A stretch of 64,000 nucleotides of DNA, taken from positions 16,618,001 through 16,682,000 of the forward strand of contig CM076141.1 of assembly GCA_038025085.1 (NCBI GenBank), read 5' to 3'. This DNA comes from Tetragonia tetragonoides (taxonomy: Eukaryota > Streptophyta > Magnoliopsida > Caryophyllales > Aizoaceae). How positions within the stretch are numbered: position 1 is the first letter of the stretch; each line of letters begins with the position of its first letter. Positions 35,891-47,480 of this stretch are shown here, one piece after another. The notes beneath the pieces are model-generated. The model did not search any database and was not told the DNA's origin. It saw only the letters and a program-made list of their open reading frames with translations. Position numbers and translations under genes: made by a program.

Positions 35891-37654
35891 GTTAGTGTCT
35901 CCCTCTGGTTCTTCTCTCTCTGACTCATATCACCTACAGTTGTAATTGTCCTCATTGATTTCGTGTTTAGGGTTTACTGTAATTTCATTTTGTTTAATGC
36001 TAGCATATATAACTAATGAAGAGATTTCATGTAGTTTATGTTGTGTTTGTGATTGTTTTTGCTGATTTTGTCGATTATTTGTGAATTTGCTAAATTTTAT
36101 TTTTGATTGAATGGGATATTTTTCCGTTTGTATTGAATAGCTGATAATACATGTGAAAAAGTATTGCTCACCTTGCCTTTTCTTTTGAAAAAAATTTCAT
36201 TAGCTTAAATTGGTGATTGCAAACCATTTCTTCCAAGATAAAGGCCATTGTTGCCTAAGATCAATGCTAAAAAATCCTTGCAAAGCTGGAGACCTTAAAA
36301 AATCGGTTCCTTCAATTCTAATGGTCGTATGGTAGTAGACAATCAATTGTGCTGTGCCATTTTGGGTTTGTAGAATTGGAGGAAGGCCTGTAGTATACAA
36401 GCATTCTGCAATTTGTGTTGTACTCATTTGCTTAGAGTGGCAGTATTGGGCTAAGGCATGTGGAGTATACTAACTTTCTAGAGTTGGTGATATGGTATCA
36501 TTGTGTGGTGGGGGGTGGATATGTATGCCTAGGGCATTCATGTCAGAAGTTTAGAGCCCATTGATTTGGGAAAAACATCCCCTAATGTTGCTGTCTGTAG
36601 CTTTCTTTGTGTAAACCTCAGCTTCCTTGTACTTTCTTGTATGGGGAACTGGCAGTACCCAGTACCAATTAGGTGTTTATTGTCACACAAAGTTGCCTAA
36701 GCTTTACACCTATTGCCATTTTTCCGCATATGTTACAGCGTACATGACATTTCGACTACCTCTTACCACCTTGCACCATCTATAAAGGTGGGGTGGTTAT
36801 TCTGGTTAATAGGTTACCTAGTAGCAAATATATGGTTTAAGTTCAGATATGTAGATTTGGTTGTGGAAAATGGGCCTGACTTATTCGGCATGTCCATCGA
36901 AGTGAAGAGACCTTTTGTTCAATTTGTATGATGTGTCTTCAACCTTGGAGCTTCTAGAGGACTAGGAAGGAGAAACTCCTGATCAACTCATGCTGCAGTT
37001 GGTGTTAGCCTGGGATATTGATCTCCAGCAGCCTGGAAGCTAGTCCCTATGCAGAATATTAACGACGTCCCAATACACAAGTCACTGGTGCAATGATTTG
37101 CAGATAGATCTTACAAATCTCCAATCCCGCATGGCAATAGCAGTTGAAATACTTGGTAAACGGAAGGCTTGTGTTTCACTGGTAAATATGTTGTCATGAC
37201 AAAGTTCCTTGTAAAAGCTAATTGTTATATATCTATGTTGTTTGATTGCTATTGGTAGTCAATGCTGTGATTTTTAACTTCTTACTTGTACGCTCGGTTT
37301 GGTTTGTGTTCATATCTGTAACTGCACATATGGAGCTGGTAATGGAAGTTTTCTTTTACACATTCGCACACTATTGAAATGTGGATTCTTTCCTTCGGAA
37401 TTGGTGGATTCTATTCCTGTGTTGGCCTCTGATTGTAATCTTTAAAAGAGACAAGGTCTGGATTACATGCTTCTGTTGGCACCTGATGTTTTTGAATTAC
37501 GAGTACAGGAAGCCTAAGTAAATTGTATTCCAATTTATTGGAAGTGCTATCAATTATGTAAAACATTTAGGAATGCTCTTCAATGACTGTAAGATTTCTT
37601 TGGACAAGTTCTACTGAGTCTTTTGCCAAAGAATGTGGTTAACTATGTTATAGG
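35891..37654. other. Interior of element A, left part
   Basis: Mostly AT-rich, intron-like sequence. Short readable stretches (for example 36427-36200 on minus and 37080-37185 on plus, the latter with QIDLTNLQSRMAIAVEILGKRKA) could be remnants of captured exons, but I cannot name a donor gene. Confidence 0.4.
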
Positions 37655-37805
37655 ATAGGGTTAACTTTTATACATAATAGGGTTAACTTTTTTACATAAT
37701 AGGGTTACTTTTTTACAATATAAGGTTAACTTTATTATTTGCTAGGTTTAACTTTTGTACAGGATAGGGTTAACTTTATTATTTGATAGGGTTAACTTTT
37801 TTACC
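37655..37805 (-). repeat. Element A motif cluster, left half, outward orientation
   Basis: Six to seven copies of AGGGTTAACTTTT (the inverse of AAAAGTTAACCCT) are spaced about 20-25 bp. Two more lie at 38945-39000. All read opposite to the clusters at 40.4-41.4 kb. Confidence 0.9.
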
Positions 37806-37959
37806 GGAACTGAAAATTGAAAAATCTAACAGCCATTCATCTAGTTTTCGAGACTAGACGGAGTTATTTGAATGTGTAGTCCATTATGATTGTTACTTTA
37901 TCGCTTTTCCCTTTCTTTCTCACTCCTATTTTATTAATAAACTTGAATGTTTTTCCGAC

Positions 37960-38790
37960 TTCTGGGCAGTCTCTGGTGGAGAGCTCTTAGAAATGCGCTG
38001 CCAGACATGGATGTGCTTCATAGAAGGGGACTTGATGTTGATCCAATCAGTTGAAGGTGTGGAGAAAAACCTGAAACAGTTGAGCACTTGCTATTTGATT
38101 GTGAGAAGGCAATTACTATATGGTACTTATCTTCTCTCAGGTTGCAAGGGAATTATGATGTACATTTCTGAAAAACAGACTTGCAAACTCTTTTGAGAAA
38201 GCTGAACCCAAGGGTCGAGCTTTGTTTGTTTTGTTGGCTTGGCAGATTTGGCGAGGCAGAAATTTGTAACAACTGTTTTGATCCTCTCTTTGTGGCTAGT
38301 CTAGCTAGCGAGCTGAACTGATGTGGGAGTACAGTATAACGAATGAAAAAAGTGGCCAGCAGGTACAAAGGAGTTCAAGTAAGTGGGAAAGACTAGCACC
38401 AAACAGGTACAAATTAAAGGTTGATGCAGCTGTCATTGATGGTAACCAAAGGGGCATGGGCATGATCGTTAGAGACTATGAGTGATATCATGGCTGCAGC
38501 GCGCAAGACGCGGGCAGGGGGGTACGGAGCTGCTAAAGCTGAGGACATTGCAGCATAACAGTAGACTATTTGGCATAGTATCGAAGACAGATTGCCTTCT
38601 GGTGGTAACTCTTGTTCATAGCAAGCGAAGAGATAAAACTTTCTTTGGCCATCTTGTGGGATACATCTTGGATTTAATATCTAGCTTTTATTTTTTTTAG
38701 ATTGTGCATGTTAATTGAGAGGGGAACATAGTTGCTCATGAACTAAAGTTGAGCAATAATGTTGGTGAGGAAAGAGTTTGGTTGGATGAA
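37960..38790 (+). pseudogene. LINE-derived zf-RVT and RNase H segment, broken
   Basis: Reading across frames gives SLWWRALRNALPDMDVLHRRGL, CGEKPETVEHLLFDCEKA and LFVLLAWQIWRGRN, the zinc-binding zf-RVT end of a plant LINE reverse transcriptase. It continues with RYKLKVDAAVIDGNQRGMG, MAAARKT and SDCLLVV...SKRRD of the RVT_3 RNase H domain, ending near IVAHEL. Several frameshifts and stops are present. Family proteins occur both in LINEs and as domesticated host genes. Inside element A this is most simply a captured or inserted fragment. Confidence 0.8.
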
Positions 38791-39014
38791 TCCACCAGAA
38801 ATTATGCATTTTGTATTCAAGGATATTTCTCATGATTAATGAAATTTCTCACTTTCCCCGTCAAAAGTAGAGACCTCATTATTGTTTTTGACAGATGGTC
38901 ATGGTCTCTCTTTCTTGCAAAATGAGGAGAATTGTTTGTAGAAGAGGGTCGACTTTTATTAAAAACATGGTTAACTATTATTAACAACAGGGGTTACTTT
39001 GATTTTAATCGAAA

Positions 39015-39083
39015 GCCTATGTAGGAAACGAACCTACAACCTTTGTGCAATTGCACAATGCTCTACCAATTGAGCTAATAGGC
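39015..39083 (-). tRNA. tRNA-like sequence in element A (not a normal tRNA)
   Basis: On minus: a six-base acceptor pairing GCCTAT/ATAGGC, a D-arm GCTCAATTGGTAGAGC, and a T-arm GTAGG/CCTAC with loop TTCGTTT. The anticodon arm is abnormal: TTGTGCAATTGCACAA is a near-palindrome with no usable 7-base loop. A and B boxes are good. It lies in the zone where the element's motif changes orientation. Confidence 0.7.
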
Positions 39084-40159
39084 TAGTATATAAAAGAACA
39101 ATTCCTACATGCTCAACTCAAATGGCACAAGTATTGTCATACTAAATTACATCATGTAAACAAAGCTACTTGCTAGCACCTTGACTAACTATTACTGGAT
39201 AAATGGCTTCTAAACAAATTGCTTCACAACAGACTAAGATGGTGGTTAAAAGGGAAACAATGGTTAGCCAAAGTAACAAGCATACATGAATGACCAATTT
39301 TTCTTTATGCAATAGGCATACAGAGAAGACTTATAGAACATAGGGCTTCCTTACATGATAGGGAAACAAGCAAGAATGAATGTAAATTCACCTGAGAAGA
39401 GCTCCTTTTCCTAGACCCTTCCTGAGTTAAGTCATCTGTTAAGTCTCAAATCACAATAGGGATCTTCAGATGTTAAGCAATCAGATTACAGCCCATAAAT
39501 CATAAGATTGAAATCGACAAGAGGCATTTAGCAAAGTTTTGCTTGCTGTAAAGAAAGAAGAGTTGGCATTAATTCTAAAATCCCAGCATGCAGACACAAG
39601 CAAGCGAGCGCGCATACACAAACAAAAAGGGTAGAGGGAAAAGGTAGCATTTCACCTTTTGACATATGACACCACAGGTCTATGATGAACAAGGGATCAT
39701 GAAGTAAAAGGAAATGAAAAGTCCAGTAATGCTTAAAAGGAAGCTTCTGCTCGTCACAAACTACTAAAATTAATCTTTCACCAGTATGCATATGAGTCAT
39801 GAACAGTGAAAAGAGTAAAAGTAAAAACTTGATGTCAGAGATCCTGACATAAATCCTCTATAGACAGTTAAACACGACTTAGGAGCAGGACAATAACTAC
39901 AAACGTGACCTTTAGTCTGGTAAGTCCCATCACCCCCGACCACCCCTCTAAGCGGAAAAGGAGAATCATCTATAAGACCAGCAAATCACAAAGTTGATGA
40001 TCGGAATTCCGGATGCATGATTCTTAAAGAGTTGAGTGGAGCACACTCATGCATTTGTTCTAATAGTTAGATGACACAAAATTTGTTGATTAACAGAAAT
40101 TGCTTCAGTTCTAATAAGTACAGGACGTAAACATCTAAAATCAGGATACAAGGCAATAA
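39084..40159. other. Interior of element A, centre
   Basis: No gene recognised. AT-rich with an AC-rich patch near 39600. It forms the orientation switch zone between the left and right motif clusters. Confidence 0.4.
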
Positions 40160-40360
40160 TGTAACACACCTGTCAGTCCTAAAGTTTCCACCAGACTCGC
40201 TCCCAAAACTTAAGGATGACGAAATTTCTGCAAATTCTGACAATGACATACCATTACTCACAAGCCTTTCGATACGAAAACCCCCTTCTATGGACGTAAG
40301 GGGTTGCACCACATGGACATTGGTCTGATCAAACGGGCAGAGTACATCTATGATTAGTGC
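40160..40360 (-). pseudogene. Unidentified coding-like fragment in element A
   Basis: The minus frame reads QPLTSIEGGFRIERLVSNGM then SLSEFAEISSSLSFGSESGG and NFRTDR. It looks like real protein sequence (balanced composition) and ends in an AG/GTGTG-like border, but I do not recognise the donor. It is probably a captured exon. Confidence 0.35.
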
Positions 40361-40419
40361 TAGTATAGCCACTAGGTGGCTCCAGCTAGAGATAACAACA
40401 GTTCATTATAGGACACTAG

Positions 40420-40850
40420 GTTAACCCTATAATCTATTGAAGTTAACCCTATTATCTATTAAGTTAATCCTAATATCTATTAAAGTTAACCCTATTACCT
40501 ACTAAAGTTAATGCTACTATGAATAAAAGTTAACCCTACTATGAATAAAGGTTAACCCCGTGATCATTCAATTAATGTGGGAGAATAGCAAATCGAAGTA
40601 GCAACTGAGAACCAAAAGTCCAAAACTGAAATTAAATTCGTTAATGATTCCTTCTTGGCTAATTGTCCTGGTTTGAGTGAGGTGGTCAGGCAGTATTTGG
40701 AAAACTGTTGTTTGAGAAATAATCTAGAAGTCCATGAACATGAGAATTAAAGTTAACCCTATTATCTATAGAAGTTAACCCTATTATTTATAAAAGTTAA
40801 CCCTGCAACGAATAAAAGTTAACCCTACAACAAATAAAAGTCGAACCCAA
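40420..40850 (+). repeat. Element A motif clusters, right half
   Basis: Copies of AAAGTTAACCCTATTATCTA at 40435-40560 and 40745-40845, spaced about 20-24 bp, all in the plus orientation. The intervening 180 bp lacks the motif. Confidence 0.9.
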
Positions 40851-41164
40851 CATATGTTTCTTCCTCAATATGAATTTCAGATGCTGGTCCTAATTTTCGG
40901 ATCTTCTACACAGCGCTATAACCTATTATATATCCAAACATATTCTTACTTACGTTTTCACCCTTCTCCACCTACTTACTATTAGAATGGCACAAGTCCT
41001 TCCATTGAAAATTTCAACAAATCGAGTTCTAAAAATCTGGCAAAAAAAAAGAACATGATTGTTTAGGTCATAGAGCAATTTAACCCAATCCCACATCATC
41101 ATTTCCTAATATTCGCACAATGCCTTACACTCCTTCAGATCAGCCCTAGTATGAAGAAAAAAAG

Positions 41165-41435
41165 CTAATCGTATCATCTATAAAAGTTAGCCCTACTATG
41201 AATTAAAGTCAACCCTAGTATGAATAAAAAGATAACCCCATTATTAGTAAAAGTTAAACCTACTATATTATAAAAGTTAACCCTATTAGCACCATAACAA
41301 ATAGTATTCACAGCCCTAGTATGAATTAAAGTCAGCCCTAGTATGAATAAAAAGTTAACCCCACTATTAGTAAAAGTTAAACCTACTATATAATAAAAGT
41401 TAACCCGATTAGCACCATAAAAAATAACATTCACA
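41165..41435 (+). repeat. Motif cluster with about 125-bp tandem duplication including CBF5 codons
   Basis: The block from about 41188 to 41310 is repeated at about 41311-41435. Each contains AGTTAACCC-type motifs plus AGCACCATAA...AATA, whose minus reading ([10 protein letters not shown] / [10 protein letters not shown]) is CBF5 sequence. The motif array and the end of the captured gene were duplicated together. Confidence 0.85.
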
Positions 41436-42526
41436 ACCGAATCCTTGACAGCAAGGCTCTTATAGCTAGTCAACAAAACCTCCAACGACATAATCACCCG
41501 CCTCAAATAAGTCTCATCCCTGTAATTATCATACATCCATTGCGCATCCATAACGTCGTGCATCGTAACCATATTATCCTTCTTATACCAGACTTAACCC
41601 TCCTAGCTCCTGCATATGTGAACCCACACCCAACAAAAAGCCCCAAATAGACACACAATGTCCTAACATAAGTACAAGCCTCACAACTAATCCAAAAAAT
41701 AGAGCTGATCATGGACGGGACGGCCCGAAAAGCCCGACCCTCCCAGCCCCTAATTTGGGCGGGTATGGACAACGTTTTTGGAAAAAATATATTTGATGGG
41801 CGGGCTTAGCCCGACCCGTTTAAATAAATGGGCGGACAAGGACAACACAAAATAGCCCGTAGGCGGGCCCGCCCGGCCCGTTTAATATCTTTTACTTAAA
41901 AAGTTGTGAGCTTTTTTTTTTGTTTGTGTGTTGTTAAGACTTATTTCGTATGAGAAAATATTAAAAATCATGATTATGTGGAGTATTACGCTTGATTTTT
42001 GGGCTAGGTTGCATACTAATAGTAAAATTATTTATCGCAAACAAAGAAAAACTCTTAAAATTTAATTGTAAAATAATTTTTTTAAAATCACGTTAGCCCA
42101 TGGGCAAGCCCGACCCGTTAATAGGGCGGGCCATGGCAACAATTTTAGGCCCTGATGGGCGGACAAGGGTAACAAATTATAGCCCCGTTGGACAATTTTT
42201 TCATCAAAAGCCCGGCTCATGTCCAACCCGAGCCCGCAAATGATCACCTCTATCCAAAAAACAATCAAGTAGCTCTCAGCATCGTATTCAAGCAACTTAA
42301 TTTCATAAATAGTCCTAATCCCAAGTTACCTCTTAACAGCAGAAATCAAAGGAGGTCTTTGAAAAATAGCCCCAATTAAAGTTTCAAGAGCACGAACAAC
42401 TTTAACAACATCAGAAACACCTGAATGTAATCTAGCAACACAAACATATTCTTTTCTAGCACCTTGTTGAAATTTAACCAAACGTGTTGCTCTTTCAATA
42501 CAAACAATCAAATTCCCAGTAACCTT
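41411..42526 (-). pseudogene. CBF5: Captured dyskerin/CBF5 (NAP57) fragment, interrupted by hAT
   Basis: From 42526 the minus strand reads [61 protein letters not shown], stop, LGIRTIYEIKLLEYDAESYL, IVFWI. It resumes at 41699 with SCEACTYVRTLCVYLGL and, in shifted frames, [47 protein letters not shown] and [15 protein letters not shown]. This is the TruB catalytic domain and start of the PUA region of dyskerin, the pseudouridine synthase of H/ACA snoRNPs. It is truncated at both ends, has a stop in place of the family Gln and at least one frameshift, and is split by a 553-bp hAT element. No introns separate the parts. It cannot make a working protein. Confidence 0.93.
41700..42252. mobile_element. 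Non-autonomous hAT element inside the CBF5 fragment
   Basis: The TIRs are TAGAGCTGATCAT and (reversed right end) TAGAGGTGATCAT. The target duplication is (T)CCAAAAAA at 41691-41699 and 42253-42261, consistent with 8 bp plus a shared T. The GGGCGGGC/GCCCGGCCCG-rich subterminal parts are typical of plant hAT MITEs. Removing it with one target copy rejoins the CBF5 reading FWISCEA. Confidence 0.93.
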
Positions 42527-43434
42527 AATATAAGCATAAGCATAACATTCTTACACTGGAAGCTTTACAGTTGGATCTGCTCCTGGATTCCTTGTAAGAT
42601 ATCAGCTGCCTCACAATCCATTATACATTGGGGATTCTTCGGGAGCTCTGTCGATAAACAGACAGATAGACCATTTTCAGTAAACCATAAGCCAATTTTT
42701 GCAGATCGAGTGATAAATGTGAGCAGTGTGGTAAATCACTCCCCATAAAACAAAGGACAAAATGCCCCAGCGCAGCAAAATAAATTTATCACACAAATTT
42801 CAAAATAAGCACATTCCATCTCGAAGCTAGATTGATGAGACCTCCTTTCGATGTCCCTCCAATCTGAGGTTCTTTCACAAGATAGTTCTCCAATCTAGCT
42901 TAGATGTGTCTACATGAAACTATGACCCTATAAGCAATCCTTGTCATAACACATTTGAGAAAAAAATCCCCTGATCATCAACTATATTAGATAGTAAAGC
43001 ATATATCAATGAAACTGTCCTTGTATTTTTATTTTTCCTAGAAAGGAGTCTATTATGTGCACTTCAGCAACTTGTCAGCTATGGACAATATTCGTACAAA
43101 TTAAAGTGCTTCGTGAAATTGTATCGTGCTTCTAAATCCAAGGGGCTTTCAACAACACTAGGGTCCTTGTAACTAGATGTATTATCAAGGACCTCATGTC
43201 CCTCGGACCTCCCTCCAATTCTACAAAACACTAGTTCAAGGTCAATTCTACAAGCTAAAATTGTGCAGTTTAATTGCCTGTGACGCTATTACAGTTTTTA
43301 CTCATTTAATTGCCTGCTTGATCCGTAAAGTTTGTCAACCAAGTTATAAGTCTGACTCCACTTCAACATGGGAATTGCTGGTGGAGAATGTCCTGCAGAT
43401 GAATTCTCTAGTTTACTATGCTATTGAAATTTAA
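42527..43434. other. Interior of element A, right part
   Basis: No gene is supported. AT-rich, intron-like sequence between the captured CBF5 piece and a MITE. Confidence 0.4.
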
Positions 43435-43676
43435 GGGTGCGTTTGTTAGAGCTGAACTTACCAGAACTGAAATGAATTCAACATTACTAAACTGGACACT
43501 ATTGAACTGAATTGGGCACAACTGTACTGAACTGCATACAACTTGATGTGTGAGACAAAAATCATGTTTTTGAACTCAGCACCACTGAACTGAATTAAAC
43601 ATCATTTAACTGAATTTGAAATCACTGAATTGACACCTGAACTGAACTGATCGTATAAGCTCTAACAAACGCACCC
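43435..43676. mobile_element. Tourist-like (PIF/Harbinger) MITE
   Basis: The 242-bp element has near-perfect TIRs GGGTGCGTTTGTTAGAGCT and a TAA target duplication on each side (43432-43434 and 43677-43679). The interior repeats GAACTGAA phrases. Confidence 0.92.
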
Positions 43677-44740
43677 TAAAGAAACATCAGCTCCACCTTC
43701 AACTCGCTTTTGCTACTACTAACATGGGTCTTGTATCTCGCTCACAACTAAATATAACAGTACAGGCCAAACATGTTCGGGAATTGGGTATCTTGACTTG
43801 CCTCAGTCTAACCATCAGATCAGAAACTTTATTAGAACACAAAATCAGCCCTTAGAAAGAAGAAATTTGATGATTTGAGCACCTGTAAGTTGATCCTACT
43901 TTCTAGTTTGTCTTACCACTTAATGAACTGATTTTTAAAATGCAATTTCGCTCAAAATTTCTGATATATTATCCAATGTCTGAAATACACAAAAACACAA
44001 ACTATTCAAGTCCAATTTTGATGTGGCTTTAAGAAGGGATATTGCTAGTTAAAATACATGTGGCTTGAAAGATGTCCAACTAATCATTAAGCTTCTGCTT
44101 GCAGCTTTCCAAGTCTAGGATTTATTCAATCACAGTTATTTTTTATTAGGCAATCAATTGCCAAAACATCAACGTAAACAATGGTCTTGAGACCCTTATA
44201 TCTCTTCCTCTGATACAAGCACACAAAACTACAAAGATGAGCTACAACGTCAGAAACAGATTATTCACCCTCCCCTAGATAATTGTCTGCTTTTGCATTT
44301 ATTCCTCCCCATTAACCCCCCTAGACTCAGTAAAGAGAAAGACAATTCAAATTGTCCTGTAGAAAAGCACCGTGATGAAAGACGAAGCAAATCTAGATAT
44401 CACGAAATCCTCTACCCTTGACCTTTCATAGACATAATCTTGAGACTTATTTAAACCCTTCTTCAGAATCAAATATCTTGCATAGATTACTCAAAGATAT
44501 CCAGTTTTCTTGTAGAGCTAGTATCATCCAGATACATAAAACAATGAATGTGAACATAATAATAAAAAAAAAAAAAAAATGAAATGTGTGTGTGTCATAA
44601 AAATTACACCCAAAATTACACCCACAAAAACCATAAGAAACTAAATTTCAAACCTTTAGAATCTATAGTGAAGGTCATAAAAATTCATACCTTGCAATTT
44701 GAAATGAGACTTAGAAATCGAACAAAAAATTCACTCTGTT
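43677..44740. other. Interior of element A, right flank
   Basis: No gene recognised. It contains a poly(A) stretch near 44563-44580 followed by (GT)n. Confidence 0.4.
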
Positions 44741-45023
44741 TCGCGTTTTCCTGGATTTAGAGTCGCGATTTGTCTGGATTTGAGTTCTTGGGTTAGGGCT
44801 TGAGGAGAGAGAAAGAGGAGAGAAGGGCTTGAGAACGAACGAGAACGATAGCAACACTGTAGCAGTGTTTTTTCTTTTTTTTGGGCAAAAGAAAGTTCAA
44901 CTTAATTACGAGAATGCCAACGCGACTGACAACAAAGATCTCGGCCGTTAATATCAAGATCTAACTGTCCACGTTTTGAGTTCGCATGGTTCATACTAAG
45001 GGATAGGTTCACACCTGAACCTG

Positions 45024-45025
<2 letters not shown>
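44741..45025 (-). promoter_or_regulatory. Element A right terminus with inward leader-like tract
   Basis: On minus the triple-box signature (45014-44980) is followed by TTAACGGCCGAGATC (44951-44937), a perfect small hairpin AACACTGTAGCAGTGTT (near 44852-44868), and a CT-rich leader-like tract TTCTCTCCTCTTTCTCTCTC (44824-44805) then AGCCCTAACCC. This arrangement mirrors the other termini. Confidence 0.55.

Positions 45026-45099
<74 letters not shown>
45026..45099. repeat. (TA)n microsatellite at the border of element A
   Basis: About 37 TA units run without break between the end of element A and the next TIR element. The other large elements also border TA runs. Confidence 0.97.
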
Positions 45100-45101
<2 letters not shown>

Positions 45102-46180
45102 CCGTTGTTATTGCCAGGCCTAAAAATACTAATGTCAGGTCATTAATTTTTTGAGTTGACAATGTAGCCCTTCATATTAATAAGACAAAATACATATTCT
45201 CTCCCATATAATCTTTAATTGCCTTTTTTACAAACAAAAATTATGAAAAATGTATTAGGATTAGGGATCCAATAATTCCACTAATTTAGCATTAAATTTG
45301 GAAGGGAGATTGAATTGAGAATAATATCACATCATATATTATATTGCTCTCATCCTATCATAAGTCATAACCCATGGCTCTTTGATTTCCATGATTCTGA
45401 TCTCTTTTGCTAAATATCTTCGTCCTCATGTATTATTCTAGTTCTATATGCTTACTATGGCCATGTACAACGTAACTTCTCCAATCAAATTTGTAGAAAA
45501 AGAAGCTAACCTAGCAAGATACTTTTTATCCAAAAATAATAACTTAGTTTTAAAAATTGCTAGTAAAATTATAAAAAGATTTCATTAAACCGTTTGAGAA
45601 CTAAAATAGTAGTTACTACGAAATTCTAAAAAAAATATCGTAGCACTTAATTATAGACATCGTTAAAACTCTTGACAGAGCTTCACCATTACTGATTAGG
45701 ACGTAGCATACTATTTACATTTTTTTTTTGTTGAGGGAGAAGTACACTCTTTACGTAAGGATTATATAACTTGTAAATTCTAATTGCATCCTCCATAATA
45801 TTATAATAGAAAAGAAAAAAAATCAAGCAAATAAATGTTTTCATCTCATTAATTAATTCATAATTGTCGTCGGTGAATAACATGCCCAACAACCCAAGCA
45901 ATTGAAGTTATTGCATATTTCAACTATTTTATTTTTGGATCTTAGATATTTTGTATCAATGAAAATATTCTTTATAATTTTCGAAACATTTTATTTGACT
46001 ATCATTATGATTAAAATAGATAGATACTTAATATGTAAATAAGCTAAGAAAGCGTAAATAAAATCATACTACAAAAAGAGAATGATTTAGGTTGCCTAAT
46101 TAATATAAAGGGCTAAATTGTCTACTCAAAGATTTTTGGGCCTGACATTAGTATTTTTTGACCTGGCAATAACAGCGATC
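45100..46180. mobile_element. 1.1-kb TIR element between A and D
   Basis: The ends are inverted repeats of about 80 bp: GCCGTTGTTATTGCCAGGCC, then CTAATGTCAGG and GACAATGTAGCCC. The right end reversed reads CGCTGTTATTGCCAGGTC, then CTAATGTCAGG and GACAATTTAGCCC. TATATATA flanks both sides, so the duplication cannot be told from the microsatellite. The interior is AT-rich with no transposase. Confidence 0.88.
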
Positions 46181-46188
46181 TATATATA

Positions 46189-47218
46189 ATCACTATGAGA
46201 ACCCCTTATTTTATGAGAACTATGAGAACCACTATGCACCCTTGGATGCAAGATCAATGGCCTGGATGCGAAGCAGTGGTATAGAATGTAATTTGATTGA
46301 CATTCAGGGTTATACTTGACTTTTCGTGCATTTAATGGGGTAAGGTTGACTTTTCAAGATTGTCTTCCCCATCCCCATTTGTTTCTCTTCCCCGTGAACC
46401 AGAAAGCTTAAAAAGCTTCAGTGTCATGGCTATTAAGCTTAAATTTACACTTCACCACATCCACTGAGCTGTCAAATTAGATTAACAGTTTTCCCATAGA
46501 TTTTGGAATTTATTGATGCCCGTGATTAACACTATATATCCTATCATGTTTGATTTGATTTATTTTTTTTCATTTCCAATTTTTCCAATTTCGGAATTTG
46601 GGGATGAGAGAGACTCTAATGAACAGGCCACCGCCTCACTGATATACTTGCCGGAGGTCGCGGCGATCGAACATGGACCCATCAGGAGTTGGTAATGGGT
46701 GGGTTGTATGGTGGAGAGAGAAAATGTATGTGTCAGGGATTAGGGGTGAATGTGAGTGGAGGTGAGAGAGTGGAGGAAGGGAGGGAAAGGGCGGCCGGTG
46801 GTGGTCGCCGGCCAGAGTCACGAGGGTGTCGGGCTGGTAGTGGTTGGGTAGGGCTGGCGGTGAGCCGGTGGCTGTGGTGGTGAGGTTGGGGAGGAGGAAA
46901 TGGTTTGCTTGTTTTTAAACTCACTTTGTTTCTATCTCCATTCAGTATAAAAATTAATCCTATCAAATTTAAAAGTTAAATCTAATTATAAGTGAAAGTT
47001 AATCCTATTATGTATAAAAGTTAACTCTATTATATATAAAAGTTAACTCTGTAATGTACAAAAGTTAATCATAGCCTGTACAAAAGTTAACCCGATTATG
47101 TATATAAGTTAACTCTGTAATATACAAAAGTTAACCCTACTCTATATAAAAATTAACCCGGTTATGTATATAAATTAACAAAGGTAATGATAAATTCTCA
47201 TGGTTTTCATGTAAATAA
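46189..47218. mobile_element. Element D, left end only (A-type motif)
   Basis: It begins after TATATATAATC with the signature TATGAGAACC, CTTATTTTATGAGAAC, TATGAGAACC (46194-46229). A GC-rich stretch at 46640-46890 has no recognised product. AGTTAACCCTATTATGTATA-type motifs fill 46940-47180, so it belongs with element A. Its other end is missing: element B starts at 47219. Confidence 0.6.
46940..47180 (+). repeat. Element D motif cluster
   Basis: Ten or more copies of AAAGTTAAYYCTATTATGTA are spaced about 21-23 bp. The motif matches that of element A. Confidence 0.9.
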
Positions 47219-47480
47219 GGGTTCAGGTGAGAGCAGTTTTACAATAAGAGCGTGAGAGCAAATAATGACCATAGGATTCGAATAATGGACGACCCAGATC
47301 TGATTTAAGGCACCTCAGACACGCGCGTCACTATTTAAACGATAAGGGCATAATTTTCTTTTCGATGAAAATATAAAATCTCCCATCAATCCTTCACTTC
47401 CGTTAGTCAGCCATTCTCTTTAGCCCTAAAACACACTCTCTCTCCTCGAATACTCTCTCTCTCTCTCCTCCATGGACGAC
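47219..47480 (+). promoter_or_regulatory. Element B left terminus with inward leader-like tract
   Basis: The signature boxes GTGAGAGC, AATAAGAGC and GTGAGAGC (47226-47258) are followed by CCCAGATCTGATT and a CT-rich leader-like tract at 47430-47472 (CACACTCTCTCTCCTCG, CTCTCTCTCTCTCC) preceded by AGCCCTAAA. It resembles a plant transcription start region pointing into the element. Confidence 0.55.

Larger units (their letters stand above)
35640..45025. mobile_element. Large gene-capturing DNA element A
   Basis: Roughly 9.4 kb between two inverted terminal signatures. The left signature at 35648-35683 reads TGCGCACC, CTTATTATATGTGAAC and TACGAACC. The right signature, on minus at 45014-44980, reads TGTGAACC, CCTTAGTATGAACC and TGCGAAC. 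Inside are AGTTAACCCTATTAT-type motif clusters in opposite orientation in the two halves, a tRNA-like sequence near the middle, a broken LINE RNase H segment and a broken CBF5 segment. Both termini are followed inward by CT-rich leader-like tracts. No transposase is seen. Best guess is a non-autonomous Mutator-like element of the Ulp1-associated type. The outer borders are approximate and no clean target duplication is seen. Confidence 0.65.
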
